Source: CAZNPL01 sp964574815
GTDB lineage: Bacteria > Planctomycetota > Phycisphaerae > UBA1845
Direction of reading: 5' to 3'
Length of the DNA stretch: 64,000 bases
NCBI GenBank assembly: GCA_964574815.1
Contig: CAZNPL010000008.1
Coordinates: forward strand, 102,782-166,781
A model generated the notes under the pieces. The model had not been told where the DNA came from and ran no database searches. It was given only the letters and a program-made list of their open reading frames with translations. This document shows, piece after piece, positions 52,345-60,988 of this stretch (its first letter is position 1; each line of letters begins with the position of its first letter). The translations under genes and the position numbers were made by a program.

Positions 52345-54252
52345 ATGATCACCGCAGACTATGAACTGGTTTACGAGCAATCCATCCGTGACCCCGAAGG
52401 CTTCTGGTCCGAAGTGGCCGAAGGGATCGACTGGGAGAAGAAGTGGGATCGCGTGCTGGATGATTCCAGACCACCGTTCTATCGCTGGTTCGCCGGTGGC
52501 GTGCTGAACACCTGCTACAATGCCCTCGATCGCCACGTCATCGCGGGCCGAGGTGAACAGGCCGCCCTCATTTACGACAGCCCAGTGACCGGCACCCTCC
52601 GCCGCTTCAGCTATGCCGAGCTGCGCGATCTGGTGGCGCGCTTCGCCGGCGCCCTCCGCGATCGGGGCATCGCCAAGGGCGATCGGGTGGTCATCTACAT
52701 GCCCATGGTCCCCGAGGCCGTGATCGCAGCCCTCGCTTGTGCCCGCATCGGAGCCGTGCACTCCGTTGTATTCGGAGGTTTCGCCCCGAAGGAGCTCGCC
52801 AAACGCATCGACGACGCCAAACCCAAGCTGATCGTCTCCGCCTCCTGCGGTATCGAGGGAAAGCGAATCATCGAATACAAGCCGCTGCTCGACCAGGCGA
52901 TCGAAATGTCCGCGGCCAGGCCGGACCACTGCATCATTCTACAGCGACCGCAGGCGCAGGCCGAACGGGCCCCCGGACGCGACATCGACTGGGAAGAAGC
53001 GATGGCCGCTGCGAAGCCGGCTGATTGCGTCCCGGTGGCTGCCACCGACCCTCTGTACATCCTCTATACCTCAGGAACGACCGGCGTGCCCAAAGGCGTG
53101 GTCCGCGACAACGGCGGACATGCCGTGGCACTGAACTGGACCATGAAGGCCGTCTACAACGTCGAACCCGGCGACGTGTACTGGGCGGCATCCGACATCG
53201 GCTGGGTCGTCGGACACTCCTATATCATCTACGGCCCGCTGTTGGCCGGCTGCACGACAATCCTCTACGAGGGCAAGCCGGTCGGCACGCCCGACGCCGG
53301 GGCGTTCTGGCGGGTGATCTCCGAGCATGGTGTCAAGGCACTCTTCACCGCACCCACCGCCTTCCGCGCGATCAAACGCGAGGATCCGGAAGGTGCCTGC
53401 CTGGCCAAATACGACCTGTCGTCTCTGCGAACGCTGTTCCTCGCAGGTGAACGCTGCGACCCCGACACGCTGAATTGGGCCCAGGAAAGACTCGGTGTCC
53501 CTGTGATCGACCACTGGTGGCAAACCGAAACGGGCTGGGCCATCGCCGCTAACTGCGTCGGACTCGGAATCCTGCCGGTCAAACCGGGCTCGCCCACCAA
53601 GGCCGCCCCAGGCTACAACGTTCGTGTACTCGACAACGGCGGGGCGGAGGTTCCGCCGGGCAAAATCGGCAACATCGTCGTCAAGCTGCCGCTGCCCCCC
53701 GGCTGCCTGCCGACCCTGTGGAACAACGACGCAGAATTCGAACGCGCCTATATTTCGACATACCCAGGCCACTACCTCACCGGCGACGCAGGCTTTTGCG
53801 ATCAGGACGGTTATCTGTTCATCATGGCCCGCACCGACGACATCATCAATGTCGCCGGCCACCGACTCTCGACGGGTGGCATGGAAGAAGTGTTGTCGGC
53901 CCACCCCAACGTGGCCGAATGCGCCGTCGTGGGTGTAGCCGACGAACTCAAGGGCGAAGTCCCCGTAGGCTTCGTGGTCCTCAAGGCCGGTGTGGACCGC
54001 CCGCACGAGGAAATAGCCCCCGAACTGGTCCAGATGGTGCGCGACAAGATCGGCGCAGTGGCCTCGTTCAAGACCGTGCTGGTGGTCAACCAACTACCGA
54101 AGACCCGCTCCGGCAAGACCCTCCGGGGCACGATCAAGAAGATCGCCGACGGTACAGAATACACGGTACCAGCCACCATAGACGATCCGAGCACGCTGAA
54201 CCACATCGCCGAGTCGCTGCGAGGCATCGGGTACCCCAAGAAACCCGGTTGA
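52345..54252 (+). CDS. Acyl-CoA synthetase (propionyl/acetyl-CoA synthetase type)
   Basis: 635 aa, the usual length of PrpE/Acs enzymes, which activate propionate or acetate with ATP and CoA. The signatures are LYTSGTTGVPKGVVRDNGGH (AMP-binding P-loop), DHWWQTETGWAIAANC, YLTGDAGFCDQDGYLFIMAR and a C-terminal KTRSGKTLRGTIKKIA with the acylatable Lys. The GVVRDNGGHAVAL segment is of PrpE rather than Acs kind, so propionate is favoured. The hairpin at 54274-54294 probably ends the transcript. Confidence 0.9.
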   Translation: MITADYELVYEQSIRDPEGFWSEVAEGIDWEKKWDRVLDDSRPPFYRWFAGGVLNTCYNALDRHVIAGRGEQAALIYDSPVTGTLRRFSYAELRDLVARFAGALRDRGIAKGDRVVIYMPMVPEAVIAALACARIGAVHSVVFGGFAPKELAKRIDDAKPKLIVSASCGIEGKRIIEYKPLLDQAIEMSAARPDHCIILQRPQAQAERAPGRDIDWEEAMAAAKPADCVPVAATDPLYILYTSGTTGVPKGVVRDNGGHAVALNWTMKAVYNVEPGDVYWAASDIGWVVGHSYIIYGPLLAGCTTILYEGKPVGTPDAGAFWRVISEHGVKALFTAPTAFRAIKREDPEGACLAKYDLSSLRTLFLAGERCDPDTLNWAQERLGVPVIDHWWQTETGWAIAANCVGLGILPVKPGSPTKAAPGYNVRVLDNGGAEVPPGKIGNIVVKLPLPPGCLPTLWNNDAEFERAYISTYPGHYLTGDAGFCDQDGYLFIMARTDDIINVAGHRLSTGGMEEVLSAHPNVAECAVVGVADELKGEVPVGFVVLKAGVDRPHEEIAPELVQMVRDKIGAVASFKTVLVVNQLPKTRSGKTLRGTIKKIADGTEYTVPATIDDPSTLNHIAESLRGIGYPKKPG

Positions 54253-54273
54253 CGAGGTGACCGATCGTTGAAA

Positions 54274-54294
54274 ATCAACCACCAGCTGGTTGAT
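54274..54294 (+). terminator. Hairpin after the acyl-CoA synthetase gene
   Basis: ATCAACCA (54274-54281) pairs with TGGTTGAT (54287-54294) around a 5-base loop, 22 bp after the stop codon; GTTCAACC follows, so there is no strong U-run. Confidence 0.45.
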
Positions 54295-54401
54295 GTTCAA
54301 CCATGCTTCGCGGCAATATCACGGGTGAAGCTCGTAATACGTTTGTCGTGTGATGCCGAACTTGTCGCACCGCGGCCGTTCCAAACGTGTAACTGCCACG
54401 C

Positions 54402-55259
54402 TCACCCGGCGAGCCGCGGGAGCGTTTCCCAAAGCAGCGTCTTGGCGTTGAACAGCGCGTGAAGGAGGATCGGCGCCACAAGCGTTCCGGTCCGAAGGTA
54501 AAGCACACCGAGCAGGACACCGAGCACCGTCAGAGGCAGCACCACATGCGGCTGTGGATTCTCAGGACCGCCCGCGTGCACCGCCCCGAACACGGCCGCG
54601 GAAAGAACGACCGCCAGCCATCGCCTCTTGAGGACGTTCACCAGCCCGGTCTGGAAAATGCCCCTGAAGAACAGCTCCTCGGTGATGGGCGCGAGCAGCG
54701 CCGTGCCCACCCAGACCGCCCACAATGTCATCTCCCCGCTGCGAATGCGATCGACGATCTCGTGCTCGAAAATCGGATAACGCGGGATCAGACCGGAAAG
54801 CACCCACAGGCTTCCCATGTAGACCAACGGGCATACCGCGATAGCGCCGAACGCGAATGCGACGCCCAGAAGAGCGGGCCGCTGCCATTCGCCGTCACCG
54901 ACCAGAAACGTCCTGGCCCCCCCGCGAAAACAGTGACGGCTCACCCACAGACAAGCCAGAGCTCCGCAAATGCCCGCCGCATGGTCGGCCGCCAGCCGAA
55001 CCAACGGGTTGGTTGTTTCGGAAGTGTCCGCACCGACGATCGACGCCGCAACGCTCCCCGCGAGAAGCCAAGCCGCCACCGGCACGAGCATGGCGTCGAG
55101 AAGAACCGTGTTCGGTCGTGGAACGACGTGCCGCAACGGATCCCGCCGACTGTAAAGCAACCAGCGCGTGGCGGCGACCAGAACGATCACTGTACCCAGA
55201 GCGAGAAGCACGTAGTCGGCGATCAGCAGGACCCGATCCCAGTTCGTATTCGCGGTCAT
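54402..55259 (-). CDS. CPBP-family intramembrane metalloprotease
   Basis: 285 aa from ATG 55259, with about eight membrane helices. The catalytic motifs are standard: ITEELFFRGIFQTGL (EExxxR), AVFGAVHAGGPENPQP (FxxxH) and ILLHALFNAKT (HxxxN). Such proteases cut within membranes; the substrate is unknown. It is convergent with the acyl-CoA synthetase and lies 92 bp downstream of the aldehyde dehydrogenase gene. Confidence 0.88.
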   Translation of the reverse strand: MTANTNWDRVLLIADYVLLALGTVIVLVAATRWLLYSRRDPLRHVVPRPNTVLLDAMLVPVAAWLLAGSVAASIVGADTSETTNPLVRLAADHAAGICGALACLWVSRHCFRGGARTFLVGDGEWQRPALLGVAFAFGAIAVCPLVYMGSLWVLSGLIPRYPIFEHEIVDRIRSGEMTLWAVWVGTALLAPITEELFFRGIFQTGLVNVLKRRWLAVVLSAAVFGAVHAGGPENPQPHVVLPLTVLGVLLGVLYLRTGTLVAPILLHALFNAKTLLWETLPRLAG

Positions 55260-55351
55260 GAGTGATGCGGATGCCCTCGTCGTCACTCCGCCCAAGCGCC
55301 ATCGAAATCAGCGGCCGTATAAGCCCGCCGCGCTCAGGCGGGGCGACGCCC

Positions 55352-56794
55352 TCAACGCGGGTCCAGCCCGATCCGGTTCATCACCATGAGCCGGATCTCG
55401 GTCATATCCTCGATGGCAAAGCGAAGGCCCTCCCGGCCAAGCCCGCTTTCCTTGACGCCGCCGTACGGCATGTTGTCCACGCGGAACGAAGGAACGTCGT
55501 TGATGATCACGCCGCCGACCTCCAAATGATCGAAGGCGTAATAAGCATTGTGGATATCGCGCGTGAACACCCCGGCCTGCAAACCGTAAACGCTGTTGTC
55601 GACCCGCTCGCAGGCGCGCCTGAAATCGCTGAACGGCTCCAGATTCGCCACGGGCCCGAAGGCCTCCTTGCACGAAATGTCGGCATCGTCCGGCACGTTT
55701 TCGAGAAACGTCGCGTCGTAGACCGCCCCGTTTCTCTTGCCTCCGCAAAGAACCCGCGCCCCCGCGGCGACGGCATCGTTGACCCACTGCTCGATCCGAT
55801 TGGCGTCGTCTTCCGTGATCAGCGGCCCGATGAACGTCTCTTCGTCGAGCGGGTCGCCGGCCTTCAACTCGGAGGCCGCCGCGATGAGCTTGCCCTTGAG
55901 TTCGTCATAAATCGCCTCGTGTGCGATGATGCGCTGCACGCCGATGCAGGACTGACCCGACTGATAGAACGCCCCGAGCATCAGGCGCTTCACAGCGTAA
56001 TCGAGGTCGGCATCGCGGTCGACGATGCAAGCGGCGTTACCACCCAATTCGAGAATGACCGGCTTCTTGCCTGCCTTCGCCTTGAGCGCCCAGCCGACCT
56101 CGGGCGAACCCGTAAACGAAAGCAGCTTGAGCCGCTCGTCGGTCGTGAACAGGTCCGCGCCGTCGCGGCTGCACGGCAGGATACTGAAGGCCCCCTCCGG
56201 CAGATCGGTCTCGGCAAGAATCTCGCCGATGACGAGCGCCCCGACCGGTGTCGTCGAGGCCGGCTTGAGGATGAACGGACACCCGACAGCCAACGCCGGC
56301 GCGACCTTGTGGGCAGCTAGGTTGATCGGGAAGTTGAACGGCGAGATGAACGAGCAAACGCCGATCGGCACACGCTTCCAGACGCCAAAGTATCCCTCCG
56401 CCCGCGCCGAAATGTCCAGCGGCATGTGCTCGCCGTAAATCCGCGTGGCCTCCTCCGATGCGATTCTGAAGGTATCGATGCCGCGCGTCACTTCACCTCG
56501 GGCATCTCGAATGGGTTTGCCCGCCTCAATGGCCAAGGCGTGTGCCAATTCCTCAAACCGTTCGCCCATGCGCGCCACCACGTGCCGGAGCACTTCGGCG
56601 CGGGCGTAGGACGGCATCGCGGCGCACGCCGCTCGAGCCGCCTCGGCGGCGGTGATCGCCTCATCGATCACCTGAGCGTCCGCCAACGCAACGCGCGTCG
56701 CCACCTCGTGTGTGTATTTATTGGTAACCGCCAGGTCAGTGTTTGCCTGCACCGGCTTGTTGGCCAGGTAATAGGGATAAGAGTCTTGAAGCAT
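55352..56794 (-). CDS. NAD(P)-dependent aldehyde dehydrogenase
   Basis: 480 aa, full length. The cofactor-binding and catalytic regions are seen at PFNFPINLAAHKVAPALAVG, FTGSPEVGWALK, VILELGGNAACIVD (general-base Glu) and FYQSGQSCIGVQRI (catalytic Cys), then KEAFGPVANL. It oxidises an aldehyde to an acid. The upstream acetolactate-synthase-like gene is only 19 bp away, and such pairs often form one transcript, so the substrate may have been linked to that enzyme. Confidence 0.93.
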   Translation of the reverse strand: MLQDSYPYYLANKPVQANTDLAVTNKYTHEVATRVALADAQVIDEAITAAEAARAACAAMPSYARAEVLRHVVARMGERFEELAHALAIEAGKPIRDARGEVTRGIDTFRIASEEATRIYGEHMPLDISARAEGYFGVWKRVPIGVCSFISPFNFPINLAAHKVAPALAVGCPFILKPASTTPVGALVIGEILAETDLPEGAFSILPCSRDGADLFTTDERLKLLSFTGSPEVGWALKAKAGKKPVILELGGNAACIVDRDADLDYAVKRLMLGAFYQSGQSCIGVQRIIAHEAIYDELKGKLIAAASELKAGDPLDEETFIGPLITEDDANRIEQWVNDAVAAGARVLCGGKRNGAVYDATFLENVPDDADISCKEAFGPVANLEPFSDFRRACERVDNSVYGLQAGVFTRDIHNAYYAFDHLEVGGVIINDVPSFRVDNMPYGGVKESGLGREGLRFAIEDMTEIRLMVMNRIGLDPR

Positions 56795-56813
56795 GGTTCA
56801 CCTCTCAGAGGTC

Positions 56814-57239
56814 TTAAATCGGGCAGACGATCTGACCGAGCCTCTCGGACAGCTTCCGGTTTTCTTCGTAGTCAACGTTCATCGTCACAAGAGCCGGCTT
56901 GCCGCAGTTGAACGCCTCCTCCAGCACCGGGCGCAAGTCGCGGGACCGCGTCACGCGCTGACCCCAGCCGCCGAACGACTCGGCGAGCTTGACGAAGTCC
57001 GAATTGGTAAACGACAGATCGTAATGAGCCTTGAACTCGTTCTCCTGCTTCCATTCGATCAGTCCGTACCAACGATCCTCCCAGATGGGACACACGATGT
57101 TGGCGCCGCAGAGGCCGAATTTGATTGGCGAGACCCGCAACGAAATCATGACGTCGGCGTTCTCTTCGCCCGGCAGCCCGAAGATGTACTCGACGCCCTC
57201 GGTCTTGAGGCACCGCACCAACAAATCAGACGCTTTCAT
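56814..57239 (-). pseudogene. Internally deleted acetolactate-synthase-like (ThDP enzyme) gene
   Basis: 141 aa in one open frame. The first 34 residues (MKASDLLVRCLKTEGVEYIF then GLPGEENADVMISL) are the start of an AlsS/IlvB-type ThDP enzyme, including the Glu of GLPGEEN that activates ThDP. From about residue 46 the protein is its C-terminal end (WYGLIEWKQENEFKAHYDLS, LVTMNVDYEENRKLSERLG). Full enzymes have about 550 residues, so some 400 residues of the middle and the ThDP-diphosphate site are missing. Activity as a synthase is not expected. Because the frame is kept and the aldehyde dehydrogenase follows at 19 bp, the deletion may be recent or the fragment may still be translated. Confidence 0.7.
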
Positions 57240-57401
57240 CAGCTTCGCTTCTCCGCATCGGTCCGAAACGGAACCCACGTCGAACCATTGTCTCGCAGCG
57301 ATTGCCGCCTGCAACCTGCACCCGGATGCTGGGGCACCGACCCCAAAGTTTGCATGCGATCCCCTGCCGATGTCCTGAGGTCTGCCTTGGAGCCGTCGGT
57401 A

Positions 57402-57427
57402 GTTGTCACTGGCCCGCCACAGGCGGA
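57402..57427. repeat. Dispersed intergenic repeat unit
   Basis: GTTGTCACTGGCCCGCCAC lies between the deleted ThDP-enzyme gene and the zinc permease gene. It is related to the units at 49399-49426 and 63817-63847. Confidence 0.4.
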
Positions 57428-57513
57428 TCCGCCAATGCTTTGCCGCCTTCAACTGAGGATTGGGGTGGGTCTGACTTGTCAGGCCCTGTCCGACAAAGGA
57501 ATGATCACCGGCT

Positions 57514-58365
57514 TCACGCCGACTTGCGGCGATCCGCCATGTGAGCGACGAAAATCACGATCAGATAGAGAGCGCCGGCCAAAACGATCGTCGTCGCGCC
57601 GACCGGCAGTTCCGGACTGTAGCTGATCACCAGACCCCCCGTCGTAAGACAGATGCTGATCGCAGCGCCCGCCAACATGACGTGCCACAGCCGGCTCGCA
57701 AAGTGATTGGCGATGGCGACCGGAAGCGTGAGGAGGGCAATGACCAGGACCAGGCCGACGACCGTGACCAGAATGACCACCGTCAGGGCGGTCAGGCAAA
57801 GTAAAACGAGATAATAGAACTCGACGCTGATCCCTCGAAGACGGGCGAACTCCTCGTCGAAGCAGACCGCCAGGAACCGATCGTAAAAGAGCACCGCCAC
57901 ACCCACGACGACCACGTCCAGCGCCGCCATGAGAAACAGATTCTCGCGCGAGACCAGCAGAATGTTCCCGAACAGGTAGCTCATCAGATCCTCGTAGTAA
58001 CCCGGGGTCTTGGCGATGAACAGAATACCCACCGCCATCCCGATCGCCCACAAGGCGCTGATCACCGTGTCCTCACGCTGCCTGGCACGCAGGCTGACCC
58101 AGCCGATGATGACCGCCGCGATCAGGGCGGCCACCACGGCACCGTGCAGCGGCTCCACACGTTCCCATCCGTGCACCTGGTTCAGGTAGCGGGCCGCCCC
58201 CATGCCGCCCAGCGTGCAGTGCGCCACCCCGCCGGCCACGTATGTGATCCGTCGCGCGACCACGTAGCTTCCTACAACCCCGCAGGCGATTCCCGCTATC
58301 ACGCCGGCGACCAGGGCCTGCTGTAGAAAGGAAAATCGAACCAGGTCGCCGAAGAACTCCATCAT
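57514..58365 (-). CDS. znuB: Zinc/manganese ABC transporter permease (ZnuB family)
   Basis: 283 aa with eight or nine membrane helices and typical family phrases (GVVGSYVVARRITYVAGGVAH, SALWAIGMAVGILFIAKTPG, TVVGLVLVIALLTLPVAIAN). It forms the membrane channel for a metal handed over by the binding protein and powered by the ATPase encoded upstream. Its ATG overlaps the ATPase stop by four bases (ATGA), so the two are translationally coupled. Zinc is favoured over manganese by the binding protein. Confidence 0.93.
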   Translation of the reverse strand: MMEFFGDLVRFSFLQQALVAGVIAGIACGVVGSYVVARRITYVAGGVAHCTLGGMGAARYLNQVHGWERVEPLHGAVVAALIAAVIIGWVSLRARQREDTVISALWAIGMAVGILFIAKTPGYYEDLMSYLFGNILLVSRENLFLMAALDVVVVGVAVLFYDRFLAVCFDEEFARLRGISVEFYYLVLLCLTALTVVILVTVVGLVLVIALLTLPVAIANHFASRLWHVMLAGAAISICLTTGGLVISYSPELPVGATTIVLAGALYLIVIFVAHMADRRKSA

Positions 58366-59117
58366 GCGCCGCCTCCGTGTGGTGCCTCGTGTGTGCCGTG
58401 CACCAGCCGAAATTCGCGGCCGTACATGTCGGCGACCCGCTGTTGAGTCAGCTCCGCGGTCGGGTGGACGTGCACGTCCTGATGAACGCAGACCACCGTC
58501 TTGAAGTACAGCGACACGAACCCCAGGTCGTGCGATACCATCACCACCGTCAGCCGTTCGTTGAGGTCCCGAAGCGTCTCGTAGAGCCGGTCCTGCGCGG
58601 CCGGATCGAGATGAGCGTTGGGCTCGTCCAGAAGAAGCAGGTCTGGTTCACATGCCAAAGCCCGGGCGATGAGGACTCTACGCCGCTGTCCGCCGGACAG
58701 CGCCGCCAGCGGCCGATCGCGAACCTCGGCCAGCCCTACTTCCGAAAGCGCATCGAACGCAACTCTTCGATCCGCACGCCGATACGGCCCGAGACGCAGG
58801 CCGATCCCCAGCCGCCCCATCAGCACAACGTCCGCAACCGTGACGGGAAACGCCGGGTCCAGATCCACATGCTGAGGCATGTAGCCGATCCGTTTCCTGG
58901 CACGATCCGGCCTGCGACCGAGTACGCGAACGTCGCCCGACTGGGGCCGGATCAGCCCGAGGATGAGTTTGAGTAATGTCGTCTTGCCCCCGCCGTTCGG
59001 CCCCACCACGCAGACGAAATCGCGGGCCCCTACGCCGAGGTTCACGTCCCGCAACACCGGCGATCCGTTGTAACTGAAGGACGCGCCGCGAATCTCGACC
59101 ACCGGGTCTGAGGCCAT
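58362..59117 (-). CDS. znuC: Zinc/manganese ABC transporter ATPase (ZnuC family)
   Basis: 251 aa. Walker A VGPNGGGKTTLLKLILGL, Q-loop YMPQHVDLDPAFPVTVADVV, signature ALSGGQRRRVLIARAL, Walker B LLLLDEPNAHLDPAAQDRL and switch His MVSHDLGFV are all present. The C-terminal tail is His-rich (HQDVHVHPTAE, HGTHEAPHGGG), which may bind metal. It lies 38 bp after the binding-protein gene and overlaps the permease gene. Confidence 0.94.
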   Translation of the reverse strand: MASDPVVEIRGASFSYNGSPVLRDVNLGVGARDFVCVVGPNGGGKTTLLKLILGLIRPQSGDVRVLGRRPDRARKRIGYMPQHVDLDPAFPVTVADVVLMGRLGIGLRLGPYRRADRRVAFDALSEVGLAEVRDRPLAALSGGQRRRVLIARALACEPDLLLLDEPNAHLDPAAQDRLYETLRDLNERLTVVMVSHDLGFVSLYFKTVVCVHQDVHVHPTAELTQQRVADMYGREFRLVHGTHEAPHGGGA

Positions 59118-59155
59118 CTCACAACTCCCGTCACAATGGCGATGCCGCCGCCCGT

Positions 59156-60115
59156 TTACTCCGACACGCCCTCCGTTTCGCCGTGCAACGCCCCCCTGAT
59201 CGACTTGGCCACGTGCTCCAGATTCGCAAGATAGTCCTCCGCAAGCGGGTTCAGCGGCACCACGGATCCGTCGATTTCTCTGGCTATCGCCTCGGCACTG
59301 CGGGTCGAAAACTGCGGCTGAATGAAAATGACACGCACGTCCGCTTGCTCGGCGCGCCGAACGAATGACGCGAGCTCCTTCGCGGCTGGCTCCTTACCCC
59401 CTGATTCGACGGCCACCTGCGTGAGACCGTAAACTTCCGCAAAATAGCCGAAGGCCGGATGAAAGACGAAAAACTCCCGTCCGCGAAACGGGGCCAATAG
59501 CTCTGCGATCCGCCGGTCCAGACGCTCGAGATCGTCTAGCAACGAAACAAGCCGTTCTCGGAAAGATGCGGCATGATCCGGGTCCAACCGGCACAATTCA
59601 TCACAAATCGTCCGAGCCTGCGTGGCCGCCAGGCGCGGGTTCATCCACACGTGCGGGTCCGTTTCGTCATGTGCACAGGTCGTGCTTTCACGCCCGCCGT
59701 GCTCATGCGGCACGGACATGTGGAGCAGTTCAATGTCCCGGCGCGTGTCGACAATGCGGAGATCCCGTAAAGTTCCGCGAATCTTCTCGACAAGACGATT
59801 CTCGAATGGCACGCCCGCGCGGAAGTAAACGTGAGCTTCCGAGAGGTGAGCAATCTGCTTTGGCGTCGGCTCAAAGGTCGCCGGAGATTGCCCCGGCGCT
59901 AACAGAACCGTCACCTCGACCTGCTTTCCTCCGACACGTTCGGCAAAGTACTTATGGGGCGGAATCGCGACGACCACACGCAAGGACGATACACGCTCGT
60001 CATCCGCGACGAGCTGAGCACCCATGCAGAGCGCCGCCAAGAACCCTGCCCGCACCAAACGTGACGCCTCAGGGATACGAAGCCCTCTCGTGATGCTGCC
60101 GCCGAAGGTTTTCAC
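59156..60115 (-). CDS. znuA: Zinc ABC transporter substrate-binding protein (ZnuA family)
   Basis: 319 aa with a signal peptide (about residues 1-37). Cluster A-I features are visible: VVVAIPPHKYFAERVGGKQV (first His ligand), PGQSPATFEPTPKQIAHL, a short His-rich loop (VPHEHGG, CAHDE), DPHVWMNPRLAATQ (second His) and FVFHPAFGYFAEVYGL (third His). The His-rich loop favours zinc. It starts 15 bp after the stop codon of the small regulator-like gene, so that gene leads the operon. Confidence 0.93.
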   Translation of the reverse strand: MKTFGGSITRGLRIPEASRLVRAGFLAALCMGAQLVADDERVSSLRVVVAIPPHKYFAERVGGKQVEVTVLLAPGQSPATFEPTPKQIAHLSEAHVYFRAGVPFENRLVEKIRGTLRDLRIVDTRRDIELLHMSVPHEHGGRESTTCAHDETDPHVWMNPRLAATQARTICDELCRLDPDHAASFRERLVSLLDDLERLDRRIAELLAPFRGREFFVFHPAFGYFAEVYGLTQVAVESGGKEPAAKELASFVRRAEQADVRVIFIQPQFSTRSAEAIAREIDGSVVPLNPLAEDYLANLEHVAKSIRGALHGETEGVSE

Positions 60116-60130
60116 GCGTTCCCGGCCCCT

Positions 60131-60433
60131 CTATCTGCCCGGTCGGTCCTTGGCACCCACGTGCGAAAGGTCATCCCGCTCATGCGTGCACACCAGGTGC
60201 CATTCGTGACACTCCTCACACTCCTCCACCGCGTGGTCGCTTGAGAAAGTCTCCCAGTGAGCACGCTGTTCGGGACTGAGAATCCCCGAACCCTGACACA
60301 GCGGGCACGTGTTCTCCAACGCCGCCAGGATGGCCGAACGGATAAAGGACGAGCGATTCGGTACGGAACGCAACGCCTGGACCAGCGACTCTTCCGCCTT
60401 GAACGTCAGAACAGTTTGCTTCGGCCTGCTCAT
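60131..60433 (-). CDS. Ribbon-helix-helix-like protein with Cys/His tail, candidate metal regulator
   Basis: 100 aa from ATG 60433 (AGGTGG upstream). Residues 3-38 look like an RHH/CopG fold: a polar beta strand (KQTVLTFKAE), a helix ESLVQALRSV and a second helix NRSSFIRSAILAALE. A CPLCQGSG knuckle follows, then a tail with HAVEECEECHEWHLVCTHE, offering up to seven Cys/His ligands. That would suit zinc sensing, with DNA binding by the N-terminus and metal by the tail. It is the first gene of the zinc uptake operon. I know no named regulator with this architecture; identity is inferred from pattern and position. Confidence 0.7.
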   Translation of the reverse strand: MSRPKQTVLTFKAEESLVQALRSVPNRSSFIRSAILAALENTCPLCQGSGILSPEQRAHWETFSSDHAVEECEECHEWHLVCTHERDDLSHVGAKDRPGR

Positions 60434-60498
60434 CGTGTTGCCACCTGATTTCGACCCACAAAACAACCACGCCAAGACGTCGACCTGTCCTTTTGTTG

Positions 60499-60515
60499 GT
60501 ATTACAAGATAATAC
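60499..60515. promoter_or_regulatory. Candidate operator: GTATTA-N5-TAATAC
   Basis: A perfect 6-bp inverted repeat with spacer CAAGA, in an AT-rich spot of otherwise G+C-rich DNA. It overlaps the predicted -10 box (60506-60511, minus strand) of the regulator-znuACB operon, the place where a repressor would block RNA polymerase. The half-site resembles GTATGA of the RHH regulator NikR, but spacing differs. Confidence 0.6.
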
Positions 60516-60533
60516 GTCCCGCCGCCGTGTCAA
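60506..60533 (-). promoter_or_regulatory. Promoter of the regulator-znuACB operon
   Basis: On the minus strand TTGACA (60533-60528) is a perfect -35 box; 16 bp later TATCTT (60511-60506) is a -10 with four of six consensus bases. Transcription would start near 60499, giving a leader of about 66 nt. The rest of 60516-60988 shows no gene; several short open frames there have no protein-like character. Confidence 0.6.
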
Positions 60534-60988
60534 TAAGTCCCGGACAGCTACCCCTGACGCCCAGGCACGCCCCCTTCGACCAGTGGCAAGGCCGCACCGA
60601 AAACGACGCTCCGGCGACAGCCGAGCAAAGCAAACGTATACTGCGGGGTCGCCTACCATGCACGACGAGCGGAGACCTCGCGGTCGGCCACCACACAAAG
60701 CGCAAAAGCGCCGGCCGTCTCGAATTCGGCCAACACGCTCAAGACCGACCGACAGGCAATCTCCACGTGGTGACGGAAAGCGCTAAGGTCGCGCTAAGCT
60801 CCTGATTCCTCCGTGCGGCGAAGTTGCTTGACAGATACTTGCTCCTCCCGATCAAATTCCATTGTTGCCGAGACATTGCGCTACTCAGAACCTTGCGGTC
60901 CTCCGGCCTGCCCGGAGTCGCGAATCACACTCTCGGGCGGGACGTTTATGGCGTGAATCTTGAAATGCAATCCACAAGGGAGGGGCTT

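Noticed and set aside
53071..54093. 340-residue minus-strand frame opposite the acyl-CoA synthetase
   Set aside because: Sense frame has full PrpE/Acs motifs; antisense has no recognisable domain.
60527..60805. Small plus-strand gene of 92 residues upstream of the zinc operon
   Set aside because: No ribosome site, no hydrophobic core and unusual composition; it overlaps other short frames equally unconvincing.
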